From: Eudorina sp. 2006-703-Eu-15
Lineage: Eukaryota; Chlorophyta; Chlorophyceae; Chlamydomonadales; Volvocaceae
DNA length: 64,000 nucleotides
Assembly: GCA_003117195.1 (NCBI GenBank)
Contig: BDSI01000099.1
Location: 84,479 to 148,478, forward strand
Reading direction: 5' to 3'
The notes under the pieces were generated by a model. It was not told the origin of the DNA. It worked only from the letters and a program-made list of their open reading frames with translations, and ran no database searches. Positions 12,101 through 23,855 of the stretch are shown here, piece by piece (positions within the stretch are counted from its first letter, which is position 1; each line of letters begins with the position of its first letter). A program made the position numbers and the translations under genes.

Positions 12101-15100
12101 TATAGGAAATTGGTAGGCAAATTCAAACTGCGTTGCTGCCAGAGCAGAAGTCCGGGGGGGGCACGGACCAACATTCCCACGTTGGGGGCTCAGGGACCAC
12201 CATTTCAACCATTTCCGGTGTGAGAGAGGACCGACGAGGCACGTGGCACGAGGCACGAGCACGCCGATCTGCCGTAGTCGATAGACCCATGGGTCGGGTG
12301 CCCACTTTACGGTGTACGGTAGTGCTCTTCAGGACTGCGACATCGGCCCCGAGGCACAACGGCATCGGCCAGTCCCCGTACGCCGCTGGCCGGTCTCTCC
12401 GCCGGGCCGCCGACACCCGGATGTGCAGTGCAGCTGCCAAACCCCCCTTATGTCAATGAAAACAGCGAAGCCGGAACAGAGCACCCAACCAATCAGCCGC
12501 AAAACAGCACCCAACCGATCCCCCGGCACTCCTCTCACTCCGAGTCGCCCCGCAGCGCCCACACCGGCCTGCCGTTGACCGCCACCACCTCGTCCCCCAC
12601 CCGCAGCCCCGCCTCAGCCGCCGGGCTCTGAGAACCACCAGGGAGGGGGAGATAGTGAGGGGGCATGGGGGGAGGGATGGGGCGGTACGACGACAGCGAG
12701 AGAGATAACGCGGCATGGAGCGCACTGCTCACTGATGCAGGTCGGCCCAACCGCGATACCGCGTGCTTGTAGCGACCTATTGCTACCTGTATCTACCTAT
12801 AGCTACCTATCGCTAGCCTGTAGCTAACTATCGCTACCTGTAGCTACCTGTACGGGCGGACGCCCTAGGACGTCTCCCTGGCACGCTAATCGCGTTGTGT
12901 AGCCCCAGACCACACGCGGCCCCCATAAGGTTCGTTCTACGGGTTTATTTATTTTTCTCAATTTAACCCCAAAAGGCACCCCCCGGGAGCCGCCGCGGAA
13001 CATGTGCACACACACACACACTCTCACCCCCTGTACGACAGCGGAGACCTGCAGCGGCCCGTCGGCTGAGCCCAGTCGCGCCACCAGCAGCCCCGTGGAC
13101 ACGATCTGGCGGCGGCGAAGGAGGAGGGGGAGGAGGAGGTTGGGAGGAGGCGGAGGAGGTTGGGAGGAGGTTGGGAGGAGGTTGGGAGGAGGAGGAGGAG
13201 GAGGCGGAGGAGGGGTGCCGGGACGCACGGCCACGTGGAGTGTGAGGCGGGAGTGAGTGAGCGCGGAAACGCGGGGGCTCGAGGGGCCCGAGGAGGACGG
13301 GCGGATTAGATGGATGGCAGGGCGGGGGCTCGAGGGGTTCGAGGTGACCGCCTCACGGTGGGTGGGCAGGGATACGCTCCAGGGGTGCCGCTGCATGACG
13401 TGTACGGTACCGGTACGAGCTGCCCACGGCTGCCAGCTGAAAGCAAAGGGTTGAAGATCGCTGCCAGCCCTGGACACAAACCCTAGGCACTTCGCACGGC
13501 ACGGTCCAGCTTGTCATGGCAGGGCCGCTGCGGCCGCCCCGCGGCGGTCAAGGATCCCAATCGGACCCACGGGTCTCGTCGGCTGCCGCCCGATGCCCCC
13601 CATTTTCGCTTCAACCCCCTCAACTGCACTTCTCATGTCAATAAACGCTGTGAAACCGCAAAGGACCGCCCGCAACCCTAGATGTGATACCCCGCGCGCC
13701 GCCCCACCCCATCCCACCCCACCCCAACCCCCTGGCCCCCTCCCCCCGGACTGCACCTTGGCATGGGTGATGGCCTGGAACGCCTCACTGGGCCCTCCCG
13801 GGAGCAGCACCCGGGTGTACGGGTCGCCCAGGCTCTCCAGCATCAGCGACACCTGCCCCAGCGCCTCGTCGCGGGAGGCAGCGGTGAAGGTGGCGTACAG
13901 TGCGTCCTGAGGAGAGGCCCCGGAAGGTGCGGATAGGCCCCGGAAGGCGCGGGTAGGCCCCGGAAGGCGCGGGTAGGCCCCGGGGGTTAAAATGAAAAAA
14001 TAATAAACCCGAAGAACTAACCCGGGGGGAATAGGTAGGCTAGTTTCTGGACAAGTGCTCGATGCCATGCGCCCTCTTGTCATGGCGTCGTTTATGTGTC
14101 TACGATTCCCCGCAGGCCATACGCCGTACGGCACATACATACACGTGGGAACGAAGTCGTACAGCAGCGCAAAGCTGATCCTCTCGGGGGGTGGTCACAT
14201 GGCATTGGACCACAATCGCCGGGTGTGCGCGGGCTGCCGTACCGCATCGCGCGGCGCCGTGCCTTGCCGTACCCTGCCGCACCGCAGAGCATCCGCCTCC
14301 TACTACGGTAACCTTTGCGATTCGCGGAGCAGCGCAGAGCGACTTTGTTGGGCCTCACAGAGCGCCCCTCAGCGACGCGGTGGGGGCCCACCCCGTGCCA
14401 CACAGTCCCACGCACCTGCAGTCGCTGCCTCCAGTCCTGCTTGTTGAACGTGGGGTCAACATACAGCTCCCGTACATAGCCTGTGGTACAGTACGGCACC
14501 CGTACCATTTTAGCCTGCCTCGCGATCCAGCACGCCCCCGAGGGAGGCTCGCAGTACCGTAGCCACTGCCCGGTGCCGATGGGAGCTGGCCACCCGTAGC
14601 CCACCCCGGCAACTAAACATTGAACCGCACTCGTGGAGCCTGTCCGGTGCGCCCTGGTGGCGCAGTTTCGTTTATGCAGTGTACGGTGAGGAAGCTTCGG
14701 CTGTCACCGATGACCCGCGGGGTCCGCTGCAACATCCTAAATAATTATCCTTAATAACAATGATCCGTGTTTTGGAAATAGACGTAACTGAAGGCGTGGC
14801 ACGCGGCGCGCTGCGACGCGGCTCGCGGCCCCCCGTAGGTCTCACCCCACGCCTGCACCAGCACCTCCTGAGCGGCCCGTATCTCCGGGTCCCGACTGGC
14901 GGGGAACTTTATGGTGAGGCTCTCCGCGGCAGCGCCCGCCGGCAGCGAGGACGACACGACCACCGCGAGGGAGGACAGAGTGGAGAGGAAGAGGGCGCGG
15001 GCGCGCGCGCCCAGGCCGGGTGGGGTGTCGTCCGGCGAGGGCGAGGGGTCGTGCGCCGGACGCCCTCGCCGCTGCGGTGGCGGTACTTTGGCGCTCGCCC

Positions 15101-15176
15101 GACAGACGACTATTTGTAAGCTGGCGATACGTTTATCGTGCGATTTAGCGAATGAGCGGCGCGGGCGCACATGCAT
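9159..15176 (-). CDS. CtpA-like: C-terminal processing peptidase, CtpA-like (S41), thylakoid lumen
   Basis: This is a serine protease of the tail-specific/CtpA family, whose chloroplast members trim the D1 precursor in the thylakoid lumen. Exons from 5' to 3' are 15176-14846, 14480-14416, 13906-13757, 13105-13028, 12627-12539, 12078-11346, 10926-10774, 10420-10358 and 9710-9159; phases agree and give about 737 aa. The N terminus has basic transit-like residues, then a hydrophobic run ending SLPAGAAA, as expected for a lumenal signal. YVDPTFNKQDW and LGDPYTRVLLPG are family helices. GSPAAEAGLRVGDEVVAVNG is the PDZ domain, and VRSNPGGIVGEGMRVAELL and LLVDSYSASTTEMLAGAL form the catalytic core. 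The dyad is Ser564 (codon 9683-9681, second Ser of SAS) and Lys589 (codon 9608-9606, in TYGKG), 25 residues apart as usual. A 200-residue Ala/Gly/Pro linker interrupts the PDZ/core junction. The tail is Gly/Asp- and Gln-rich. The 63-nt exon 10420-10358 is the least certain; it restores APL before ALLVD. Confidence 0.88.
9186..9216 (+). repeat. CTG/CAG trinucleotide run (poly-Gln in protease tail)
   Basis: About ten CTG/TTG triplets on the plus strand encode a run of Gln on the minus strand, nine codons before the protease stop. It is a likely length-variable coding microsatellite. Confidence 0.85.
11437..11481. repeat. 15-bp tandem repeat inside protease exon 6
   Basis: Three copies of GTTGTACGGCCGACG (with substitutions) run in frame and encode repeated SAVQP/R on the minus strand. 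They lie in the low-complexity linker of the CtpA-like protease. Confidence 0.8.
12765..12852. repeat. Imperfect 12-14 bp tandem repeat in protease intron 4
   Basis: Repeated variants of TAGCTACCTGT and TATCGCTACCTG occur seven or more times in the intron between exons 13105-13028 and 12627-12539. Confidence 0.7.
13921..13980. repeat. 20-bp tandem repeat, three copies, in protease intron 2
   Basis: CGGAAGGCGCGGGTAGGCCC is repeated three times (the first copy diverged), beginning 15 bases upstream of the 3' splice site of exon 13906-13757 on the minus strand. Confidence 0.8.
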
Positions 15177-15648
15177 TCTTGCGGTCGCTGGGGTTCACAA
15201 GGAACAAGCAATAGCCATCGTAAATTAGATCATCACTAGGGATGGTAATATTATATGAAAAGGGAAACACAGAATGTTATGCTTCTGACAATGTGCGTTT
15301 AACAAAGTATGGAGGTTTTCAATCTTAGGTTAAGGTTTCATGCCTGTACGACTCGCAAAGCTGGCAAGCTGCGATCAGAAGTCCGGTGAAATTGATGCAA
15401 ATCAGAAAACCTTTCAGGCCGCGCTGCCAAACAGTCCGCCATCGCTGACTGCTGCTGAGCAAGTTCAGAAGTTGGTTTGTAACGGTTAGACACGGTTAGA
15501 CCTCGACTCGGCTAGGACTCGGTTGATTCGGTTCGAGCTCGAGACCTGCTCCCATGTCCAGCCAGGTCCCGCCTGTTCTACTCTGTTTGTCATCGCCGCT
15601 CTTTTGACTCGTGTACTTCCGTGCGCTGATGCATTGCTACTGCTACTG

Positions 15649-15852
15649 AATGAATGAATGAATGTTACAGCGGACCCCAACGGGATCATCGGTGTATACC
15701 AGAGCAAGCCCCAGTAGGCCCCACCGCCAAGGCGGCAGGTCACCTCCACACCACAACGCCGCACCCAAAGAAAACACACCGGGCCATAACCCCAACCAGT
15801 CAGACACCGAAGCAAGCAGAGGCGCGCAGCGGGGCAACACTACCAAAGGGAT
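15649..15852 (+). repeat. Dispersed repeat family, copy 1
   Basis: The copy begins with a GAATGAATGAATGTTACAG run followed by CGGACCCC. Its sequence matches the reverse complement of 40535-40757 over about 200 bp with scattered mismatches, including the shared block GTATACCAG..GCAAGCCCCAG and the shared far end GCAGCGGGGCAACACTAC. There is no coding capacity, so a non-autonomous transposon or SINE-like element is inferred. Confidence 0.75.
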
Positions 15853-16045
15853 AGGTGCTACTGTGGCTGCACCACCGAGCCCTTGCCCCCGCCCCGCCCC
15901 GCCCCGCCCCGCCCATTCGCAAGACCCACAGCCGTCCGGGGCGGTGCCATCTCTTGCGGCGGTTGCCTGGGGCTCCAAAGCTGCGGAGAGACGGGCCGCC
16001 TCGACGGGACGACTGGCCCCCGCCTGAGAGACTGTCGGTGCATAC

Positions 16046-16152
<107 letters not shown>

Positions 16153-16524
16153 CGGCAGCAATTCATGATCATCAATGAACGTCACAGCGGACCCCAAAAT
16201 TCATGTTGTAACAACGCGGCAGCGAATCTTGCTGTACTGTGATCGATTCACGTGTACCGCATGTACCGAACGAATCAAGCAGGTCGCACCGCGGTAGCGA
16301 GTCGGGCCCACCGAGAGCCGCCCCCCCCTCATCACCAGAGACCCGCCGCCGCTAATTTACGCCCACATCCCCGCCACACACCCCGCCTCATCCCCGGCCC
16401 CCGTCAGAATCGGTGGTGCCCGAGGCGGCACACCGGCAGGTCCATGTGGTACGGTACCGTACTCCGCGGCCCTCAATCCAAACACGCTTCGTTCTGCCGT
16501 GCGCTTTCCCCCATTCGGGGTCCG

Positions 16525-17620
16525 TCAGCCCCCGTGCAGCGTTGATATGAAGACGACTTGGTCCCCGTCGCTGATCACCGCCTCGGTGGCGCCGCTGAGG
16601 CAGGTCGGATGGGAGGTGGTGGATGGGGCAGGTTGGATGGGGCAGACCGGATGGGGCAGGTCGGTTGGGGCAGACCGGATGCGGAGGGGCGGATGGGACA
16701 GATTAGGGCCTGCGAGTAACGATCTGGCTGCGGCTGCGCGCGATTGGGTCGCTGTCGGGGCGCAATCACAGCGACCCATCATTCTCAAGATGACACAGGA
16801 TTACGGGTTGGGCCGCGGGAGCTGGGGCTTGTTGCCCGGCCACATCTGGCTTTATCGGGTTGCCTGGACTGCAACTTTTCTGCAAGCCGCCGCGGACAAT
16901 AGGGGCCCATGGGATTTGGGTAAGGAAAGAATTTGCGGCGTGTTGGCAGAGGTGGTCGCCCACCTCAGCTCCCAATCGCACTCGTTGATGAGCACCAGTA
17001 TGCCCGGACGCCTGCATGTCATGGCAGCGAGCGTAGAGCGAAGTGAGCAGCAATGGGGCGCCCTCGCTGCGGTTTTGAGACCCGAGATGCAGTGCTAGCA
17101 CGGCGGTCCGGTCCGGTCCGGTCCGGAGCTGCAGGGCACGGCTTGCCGCCGCCGGTCTAGACCCCTCCGATGCCACCACCGCGACTCGTTAAAAACTTTT
17201 CAGCGGCGTGCGAGCCCTGTAAGCCCAACGACGACGGGCACCCGCGGTCACTCACACTGAAGCCCCCTTGACGAATAGTTCTGGCCGCTCTTGGAGTATG
17301 TTGTCGCGAGCCCAAGATATGAGGTGCGCCGCCGTCAGCTCCTGTGATGGCACGCGCACACCCATGTGTGACTAAGCGAGCACCACAAGAAGGGGTGCCG
17401 GGGGAATGCGCAACGCCGCCTCCCGAACGCCCGAGCCCCCTTGTTACCTTTTGCCCCTCCTCAACTGGGACGTCCACGTCATGCTCCTTCTGGTTCCCGA
17501 ACAGCAGCTCGAGACCGCCGCTGTCGAGGGAGGGATGCGGCAAGCCGTGAGGACGGATACTCGGCAGCTTGTCGTACAAACGCCGCACCAGTACCTGAAT
17601 TCAATCCGGACTCGGACCAT
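16525..17620 (-). CDS. URM1: Ubiquitin-related modifier 1 (URM1)
   Basis: URM1 is the eukaryotic sulfur-carrier/ubiquitin-like protein. Its C-terminal Gly-Gly is adenylated and thiocarboxylated to supply sulfur for 2-thiolation of wobble uridine in cytosolic tRNAs; it also conjugates to proteins. Exons are 17620-17595, 17520-17448, 17341-17256, 17011-16964 and 16594-16525, giving 100 aa, the normal length. The first exon is only 26 nt (MVRVRIEF plus two bases) and was found because it restores the beta-strand before SGGLELLFGNQKEHDVDVP. Later motifs are LTAAHLISWARDNIL, ERPELFVKGASV, RPGILVLINECDWEL and GDQVVFISTLHGG. The protein ends exactly at Gly-Gly, so no maturation is needed. It is divergent from the tRNA deacylase gene; start codons lie 442 bp apart. 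Confidence 0.95.
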
Positions 17621-18062
17621 AGCTAGTCAGTTCAGAAGGGACGCAGGTCCGCAACTCTGGCGTCACGAATCCAACAACCTTGCCGTTTCAATTTTCCGCA
17701 CACGTTTGCAGCAGAAATGCTTCGGTGATAATGTCTATCCCTTTTGATTGCGATATGATGACAAGGCGCACGACTTTTGAATCGCCAAGTTGGATCAATC
17801 GTTCCAGAGGGAAGCCTGCCTGTTTTGTTAAAGTTAATTTATCAGTACATACAAGGATAACTCAACATCTACCGAATTCAGTCGTGCAAATGTTTCCGTG
17901 GTTGTCTAACGGTAAACTGACCTCAACCGAATCAGAAGCCGAACGCCGAATGGCCGTGGTCTGCAATCCACCACAGTGGACTGAGTATCCATACGAGTAA
18001 TAGGTGTGTTGCTGACATCGAGCAAGGAAGGTGTTCGCTGCATTTGCAGCTCCATTTCAAGA
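17621..18062. promoter_or_regulatory. Divergent promoter region, URM1 / tRNA deacylase
   Basis: This 442-bp stretch lies between two start codons on opposite strands. It is AT-richer than the flanking coding DNA and no ORF in it is supported. Both transcripts must start here, so a shared bidirectional promoter is inferred; I see no specific binding site. A second in-frame ATG at 18006 would shorten it. Confidence 0.6.
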
Positions 18063-20798
18063 ATGCCTATCAGCAAAGATGCGCTCTTAGGAAAGCTGAT
18101 GGATGCGGGTGTCGCATTCCAGATATTTGAACACCCACCCGTAATGACGGTTGAGGCCCAGGTACCAAGCTCTCTCTTCGTGCGTGCAGCGACGCAGCCG
18201 ACAAGCACTTAATCCGTCCGCGATGGTGCATTTGCAGATCAGCGCTCTGCCTGGGAATCCAAAAACGGTTCTTAAGAATTTATTCTTGAAGGTACACTAC
18301 CACGGTTTTTGGGGGTCGTCCCTACATCCGTCGTCACCTTGAGCACCGCTGCCGCAGGACAAGAAGCATCGATGCTACATCGTTACGGCGCTCCCCGATA
18401 CAAAAGTGGACTTGCAAGGTAAGATGATATGCGCCACGGGCAGGCAGGCACGCCAATGCCTGCCCACGCACCTCCCCCACCTCCACCAGCATGTGCCCAG
18501 CCCCCCCCTCTCCCGATCTCGCGGACGCACGCGACCTGTACGACACCCCGGGTGGCGCAGTCCACTTCCGCGACGACCAATGTCGTAACTACAGCGTTCG
18601 ACGTCCTGGTTTACGGGCGGGCGATAAGCGCTGTGCGTGTCAAATCGCAGCCTCACCCCGTCGCTCGGTGTAGCTGGCCTGCAGGCGAGCACACACGCAC
18701 CCACTGCACGGCCCTCCCCAGCTAGCTGCACGTCAGCCCACCAGCCCACCCCGCCCCACTCGCTCCTGGTCTCCGACCCCCTCCCCCTCCCGCAGTGCTG
18801 TCCGCGCGCCTGGGGGTGGGTAAGGGCGGCCTGCGGATGGCCCCCGAGGAGCTGCTGACGGAGGTGCTTCAGGTGGGGGTCGCGGGGGGCAGTGATGGGC
18901 GGACGGACGGACGGAAGGACGCACGAGCTGCAATAGAAGACGGACAGCGAGACGTTTAGGCGGCAGGCAGCTAGGCAGCCAGGCAGGCAGGCAGGGAGGC
19001 AGGCAGGCGGACAGTCAAGCCCACTCTGGATCTGGATTCAGGGCTCGCGGACTCGCTGGCCGCTCCAGGGCTCGCGGGCTCGAACTACCTCTGCTCGTCA
19101 ATCAGCGCATTCGTACGTGTGTACTTCCTTGCCACTTAGCGCCCAAGGGATCTGCCGCAGCGGCCGCCGGGGCGCCACCCCTCCCTCGGCATCACCACCG
19201 CCACCGGCTCGTAAACCCGCTCTGCTGATCTCGGTGCGCTCCGCTGGCGGGGCCCGCGCTGCCGCCCTCGTCCCTTCAGGTGCCCCTGGGCAGCGTCACC
19301 CCCCTGGCTGTAGCCAACCCCGAGGCCGCCAATGTGGTGCTACTGCTGGACACCAAGATACTGGACCACGAGCACGTGCCCGCGGACAGCGGTGTCGTGT
19401 ACGTGCACCCGCTGGTGAACACCCTGTCGCTGGCCATGACTCCAGGGGCGCTGGCTGCGGCCATCAGGTACGGCACTGCGGACTTGGCACAGGGCCGCGC
19501 GCGACGCGGCGGCGTGTGTGTGTGTGAAGGGGGGGGAGTAAAAAGAAACAGCCCAGTGTGTGTGGGGAGGGGGCCCGGGTCCTCTGCCTGTGCGTGCTGG
19601 TATGGATGTCCTCCCGTCCACCCTGCGACCCGTGCGGGCGGTGGTGGTGGTGGTGGTGGTGGTGGTGGTGGTGGTGTCGGAGTGGGCGCTTTACGCCTCG
19701 GGCACCTGGACCTGCCTCCCTCCCCAGGGCGCTGGGCCGTGAGCCGGTGTTCATCGATCTGGAAGCGGACCCCAAGATCGACCGGGACAACCCGCCGGAC
19801 CTCAAGGCCCTCGCGGACGCGGCGCAGCCGCCGCCCCAGGCACTGCCGGCGGCGGCGCCGCCCGCGGCGCCCGACGGCGACGCGGCCAAGGCGGCGAAGC
19901 CCGCTGCCGCCGCTCCGGCGGCACCGGCGCCCGCGAGTGCGTGATGGGGACTGGGCAGGGGGAGGGGGGGCAGGGGCGCGGGCGGGATGGGGTGGCATCG
20001 GACCGAGTTGGATGGATGTGCCGCAGCGGGGCAATCCCCGGGGGCGGCTTCGTTTGCAGCAGACAAACGTTCGGAGGTTGAGATATGAGGCACCACGATG
20101 TCGGCCATTCGGGGGGTCTTCACGCCGCGGTCAGGGTCGGGGCCGGGGTCAGGGCCGCGGTCAGGGTCGGGGCCGGGGTCAGGGCCGCGGTCAGGGTCGG
20201 GGCCGGGGTCAGGGCCGCGGTCAGGGTCGGGGCCGGGGTCAGGGCCGCGGCCAGGGTCGGGGCCGGGGTCAGGGCCGCGGTCAGGGTCGCGGTCGGGGCT
20301 GTGATGGCGCTCCTGGCATCTACACCGCACCACACCCCTGTCTGGTCGCTCATAAGAGCTACGCGCTTTAACCAATCCAATCCAAACCAAACCCATCCCA
20401 ACCCCGGTGTGTCGGAGTTCGTTTCTTCGGGTTTGTTTCTTTCTTTAATTTTAATCCCAACCCCGCATGCAGAGGACGCCAAGAAGGGGGGCAAGGGCGG
20501 CAAGGGCACGGACCAGGGTGCGGCGGCCAAGAAGGGTCCGGTCACCACCGCCTCCCTCACGGACGTGGCGCCGCGTGTGGACGAGCTGCTGCGGGCCGCC
20601 TGCGGGGCGCTGCTGGGCGAGGGCGCCGCGACGCCGGCGGAGGCGACGGCCTCGGGCCGCGTGGACGGCTACGCGATGGCGCGGCTGCGGGCGGAGCTGG
20701 AGATGCAACTGAGCAGCCTGAAGAACGCGGCGTTCGCGGCGGGATATGTGGCGGGGAAGGGCGAGGTGGTGGCGCACGCGCAGCGGAGATACGTCTAG
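18063..20798 (+). CDS. YbaK/PrdX-type aminoacyl-tRNA deacylase (ProRS editing-domain homologue) with C-terminal extension
   Basis: This is a free-standing trans-editing protein of the YbaK/ProX-like superfamily; relatives hydrolyse mischarged tRNA such as Ala-tRNA(Pro). Exons are 18063-18161, 18238-18291, 18358-18418, 18796-18872, 19280-19467, 19728-19936 and 20473-20798, giving 337 aa with consistent phases. Motifs in order are LLGKLMDAGV, EHPPVMTVEAQ, KNLFLKDKKHRCYIVTALP (with the core Lys of the family), LGVGKGGLRMAPEELL, GSVTPLAVANPEA, VYVHPLVNTLSLAM and REPVFIDLEADPKID. This order and length follow the plant homologues. After about residue 190 come an Ala/Pro linker, a Gly/Lys patch and a helical C terminus (LRAELEMQLSSLKNAAFAAGYV) that I do not recognise. 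The upstream in-frame ATG at 18006 would add 19 residues; 18063 fits the family N terminus better. Confidence 0.9.
20131..20298. repeat. 30-bp GC-rich tandem repeat in deacylase intron 6
   Basis: Five near-identical copies of a 30-bp unit (TCAGGGTCGGGGCCGGGGTC plus AGGGCCGCGG) and a partial sixth lie within the intron 19937-20472. Frames through it are repeat artefacts. Confidence 0.95.
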
Positions 20799-23432
20799 GT
20801 GTCCCTGCTGCCCGGCGGGCGGGCGGGGCAGGTGGTGCGGAGGTGGTGCGGAGGGGTCGTCTACGTGTCCCTGCCCCAGGGGCGGGGGGCGAGGAGCTCG
20901 GAGGCGTGCGTGGTTGCAGAGTGTGTTGCGTGTGTACGTGGGCGTACGGTACCTGCCGAACTGCGTCAGGGGCGGTGGTGGTGGTGGTTACGGTAGGCGG
21001 GTGGCTGGGTCGCCGCTCCGGCGCATCCGGATGTGATCCCGGTGTGGGGTCCGCTGTAGCATCCAAAAGAGCGGGCATGCACTCGCCAGGACGCCTCACC
21101 CCGCATCACATCCCACAGCCCTCACTACAGCCCTCACTACAGCCCTCACTACAGCCCTCGCCGGTGGGTACGCAGCGGGCTGGAGCCCGCCGTACAGGGC
21201 AGCTCCATGGCATCCCAGTCTCACGGGGGGCGTAGCAGCAGCAGCAGCAGCAGCACCGCGACCGATGTCGTCGTCCTCGACGGGCGGCGCCGCTGTCTGC
21301 ATCCCGGGCGGCTGCGGGGCCGCGGGCGGCGGAGCCCGGAGCCGCCGTCGGCTGTGTGGCATGCACCGCGCTGGTGTCAGTCACCAGTGCGCTGGGATTT
21401 GCGTACGCCCCAGCCCCTGCCCTTGGGAAGACGTCGTTGATGTGGGGCCGCGTTCGCGGTTGCGGAGTTGCATCGTCATCCCGCTCGTGGCTCGAGCGAA
21501 CTGGGTTGAGGCGGGATGAGCTGAGGGGATCGAAGGGATCCCGTTGGGGGGCTAGGGCGGGCGCACACGGATTCGGGGCGCCGGTGAGGCGGTGCGGAGT
21601 CTTCTTCAAGTCCGCTCGGCTGGGCGGACTCAGATGCCTCCTACCCCCCCTGCGCAGGCTCGGGCGCAAAGGACACGTCCGGCAGTCGTTGCTGGCCCGC
21701 GCTGCTACCCACCGCCACCACCACCCCAACCACCGCCACCCGGGACATGTTTGTTCACTTCCCGCGGGCTGCCCTTGCCGCGACGGAGGGCGAGGCGAGG
21801 TCTGCTGCGACGGCGCGTCAAGGAGCTGCAAACGGCGAATCAGGATGGGGGTGCGGTGGATGTAAGGGATGCAGGGGCTTCCGTGGACTGACGGACGGAC
21901 GGACTTGTGTCCCAGGACGGGACGGGCAGCAGCGCGGCAGCGTCCGGTCCCCGGGGCGCCGCCGCCAACAGGCGCCACACCACTGCGGATATCACTGACA
22001 CACTTAGGCCTTCCCGCATGGCACAAACTGGGGGCACACCCCTGCGTCAAGATGGGGGCCCTAACGCAGACCTCGGCGAAGGCCCGGCGGCGGTGGGGCT
22101 CGTGCCGGTAGGTACGCGCCGAGAGGCGCCGCGCCATCCTGCGTAGACACCGCGACACCTCGTCAACCCCCCACGGACGAGGTACTCTTGCAACCCAACA
22201 TTCCAACACCACCGCACATGATGTGATGCCCTGTCGGTAACGAAAGAGCCACTCCCTCTCGAGGTCGTGACGGCCCTGGTTGCCGAGAGCCGTTCAACGC
22301 CAGCTCCGAATCCTCAACGCCACCGTCATTTGGTGCCCTGTTGATAACGACAGCCTGACACCTCATCACCCAAGCGGCGGAGAGGCGCGTCCTATGTAAT
22401 ATCAAGGCGCGGCGCTATCAGAATACCATCGATAACATGCGCTGCAACTTGTACGGCATGCAACTGAACATCCAACTGACAGCCAACAAACATGCAATGC
22501 CGCCGAACCGACTGCCGACAGAGTTGTTGCGCAGAGGCCGCAGTGACACGATCCCGGGTTGCTTTGCTCGACTTCAAGGCGACTTCAAGCCCTGGACTCC
22601 AAGATTTGTTTTTACCTATTTTGTCTAACCAAAGCAACGGCTCGACAACCAAGATCCTGGCCAACTGACAACAGCCACATTCCGTAACGGACACATCCAC
22701 GCCACAATGCCTTTCGCTGACATGATGCCGAAAAATGGGTCAAACCACCCAAACGAAGGTTGGGGCCCCACAACTAGCATCGCGGGCATACGCGAGCCGG
22801 GTGTTGTACATGTTGTACAGGTAGGACGGGCACGGCGACTGTGAAAGGCCCGGAAATCCATCGATCCAAAAGTTGAAAGAGGGGCGCCACAGCTTCGACA
22901 ACGCCAGCCGTGAGATTGCGGTTGTGCGGTGTTTTATTCCTCGAGAGCGTTGAGCGCAGCTCACCCCAATGATCGTGACCCAGCCTAACACACGAGGAAT
23001 CCAACAGATTGCCGGGCGGCCGCATTTCGCCATTCGCCCGCGCCAAATCACACCATACCCAGACGCCGATTCGGAAAATGGCGCCCCTACACCAGTGTTC
23101 GCATCGCAGACTGAGCCGACCAACCACCCAACCAACCAACGCACAAAATGCGACACTGTCTGGGTCTTCCCTCCGTGCGGGTTGCGGCATCCTGTAACGG
23201 CCGAATGCCATACAATCCCCGGGAAAACATTTTTTTGGATTAAGAGATATTGCAGGGCAGTGGTGACCATCAAAACTGCTGGCAAACTGTGTGAGCGATC
23301 CCTTCTCCAAAGAAGGTGCGGCGTCTTGCCAAAAAAATGCCTCGCCTCCTCATCACCTTCACCTGCTGCGTTTGCTTCGCGACTGCCGAACCCACGACCA
23401 ATTGTACGGCGCATTACTGTCCACTTTGCCAT
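20799..23432. other. Intergenic region without a supported gene
   Basis: It contains the deacylase 3' UTR; TGTAA at 21861-21865 is a possible, distant signal. A 13-bp tandem repeat of CCTCACTACAGCC lies at 21119-21158. The 368-codon minus frame at 22212-21106 and the 230-codon minus frame at 23432-22740 have no family motif and no splice support, and I do not call them genes. Confidence 0.5.
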
Positions 23433-23437
23433 TTACA
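23433..23437 (-). terminator. TGTAA poly(A) signal (minus strand) of the 23.9-26.9 kb gene
   Basis: TTACA on the plus strand reads TGTAA on the minus strand, about 420 nt beyond the stop at 23858-23856. Assigned by motif and distance only. Confidence 0.4.
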
Positions 23438-23855
23438 CCCGCTGCGCAGCCTCCGGCGGTACCCACCTAACCACCACCTAACCACCACCTAACCACCACA
23501 ACCTTAGCAGTCACCTTGCCTCCCCCCGTCCATGCCTGACATCCAGCAGAGAGATACTGCCGAGGAATCTTCCGGAGTGCGATCATCTTGAAGGGGCGCT
23601 GCGGAGAAGGTACTCCGGCGTCCGGCTTTTCGGCTGTTCGGTGCCCAGCTCGCACGTGCCAAGCGGACACGTTCTCCCGAACACGCCAAGCTCAAGGACA
23701 GCAGGAAACACGCCAAGCCCTCAAGGAAAGCAGAAAGGGGGTACGCGAGGGGACATGCAACAACCCGCGTCGGGTGTGTAATTTCATCGGATTCCTTCAG
23801 AGACCTGCGCGGACAGCCGCAGAAGGGGTCGGCCATCCGGTGTCCGACCCATGGG

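Noticed and set aside
20131..20298. Possible CRISPR-like array
   Set aside because: The 30-bp units are head-to-tail without spacers and sit in a eukaryotic intron; it is a minisatellite.
21106..22212. A 368-codon minus-strand open frame
   Set aside because: It is Arg/Pro/Cys-rich with no domain, crosses a CTG-type triplet run and a tandem repeat, and lacks splice or promoter context. GC-rich DNA readily gives such frames.
22740..23432. A 230-codon minus-strand ATG frame
   Set aside because: No family motif and unusual Trp/His/Arg content. It lies where the 3' UTR of the neighbouring minus-strand gene is expected.
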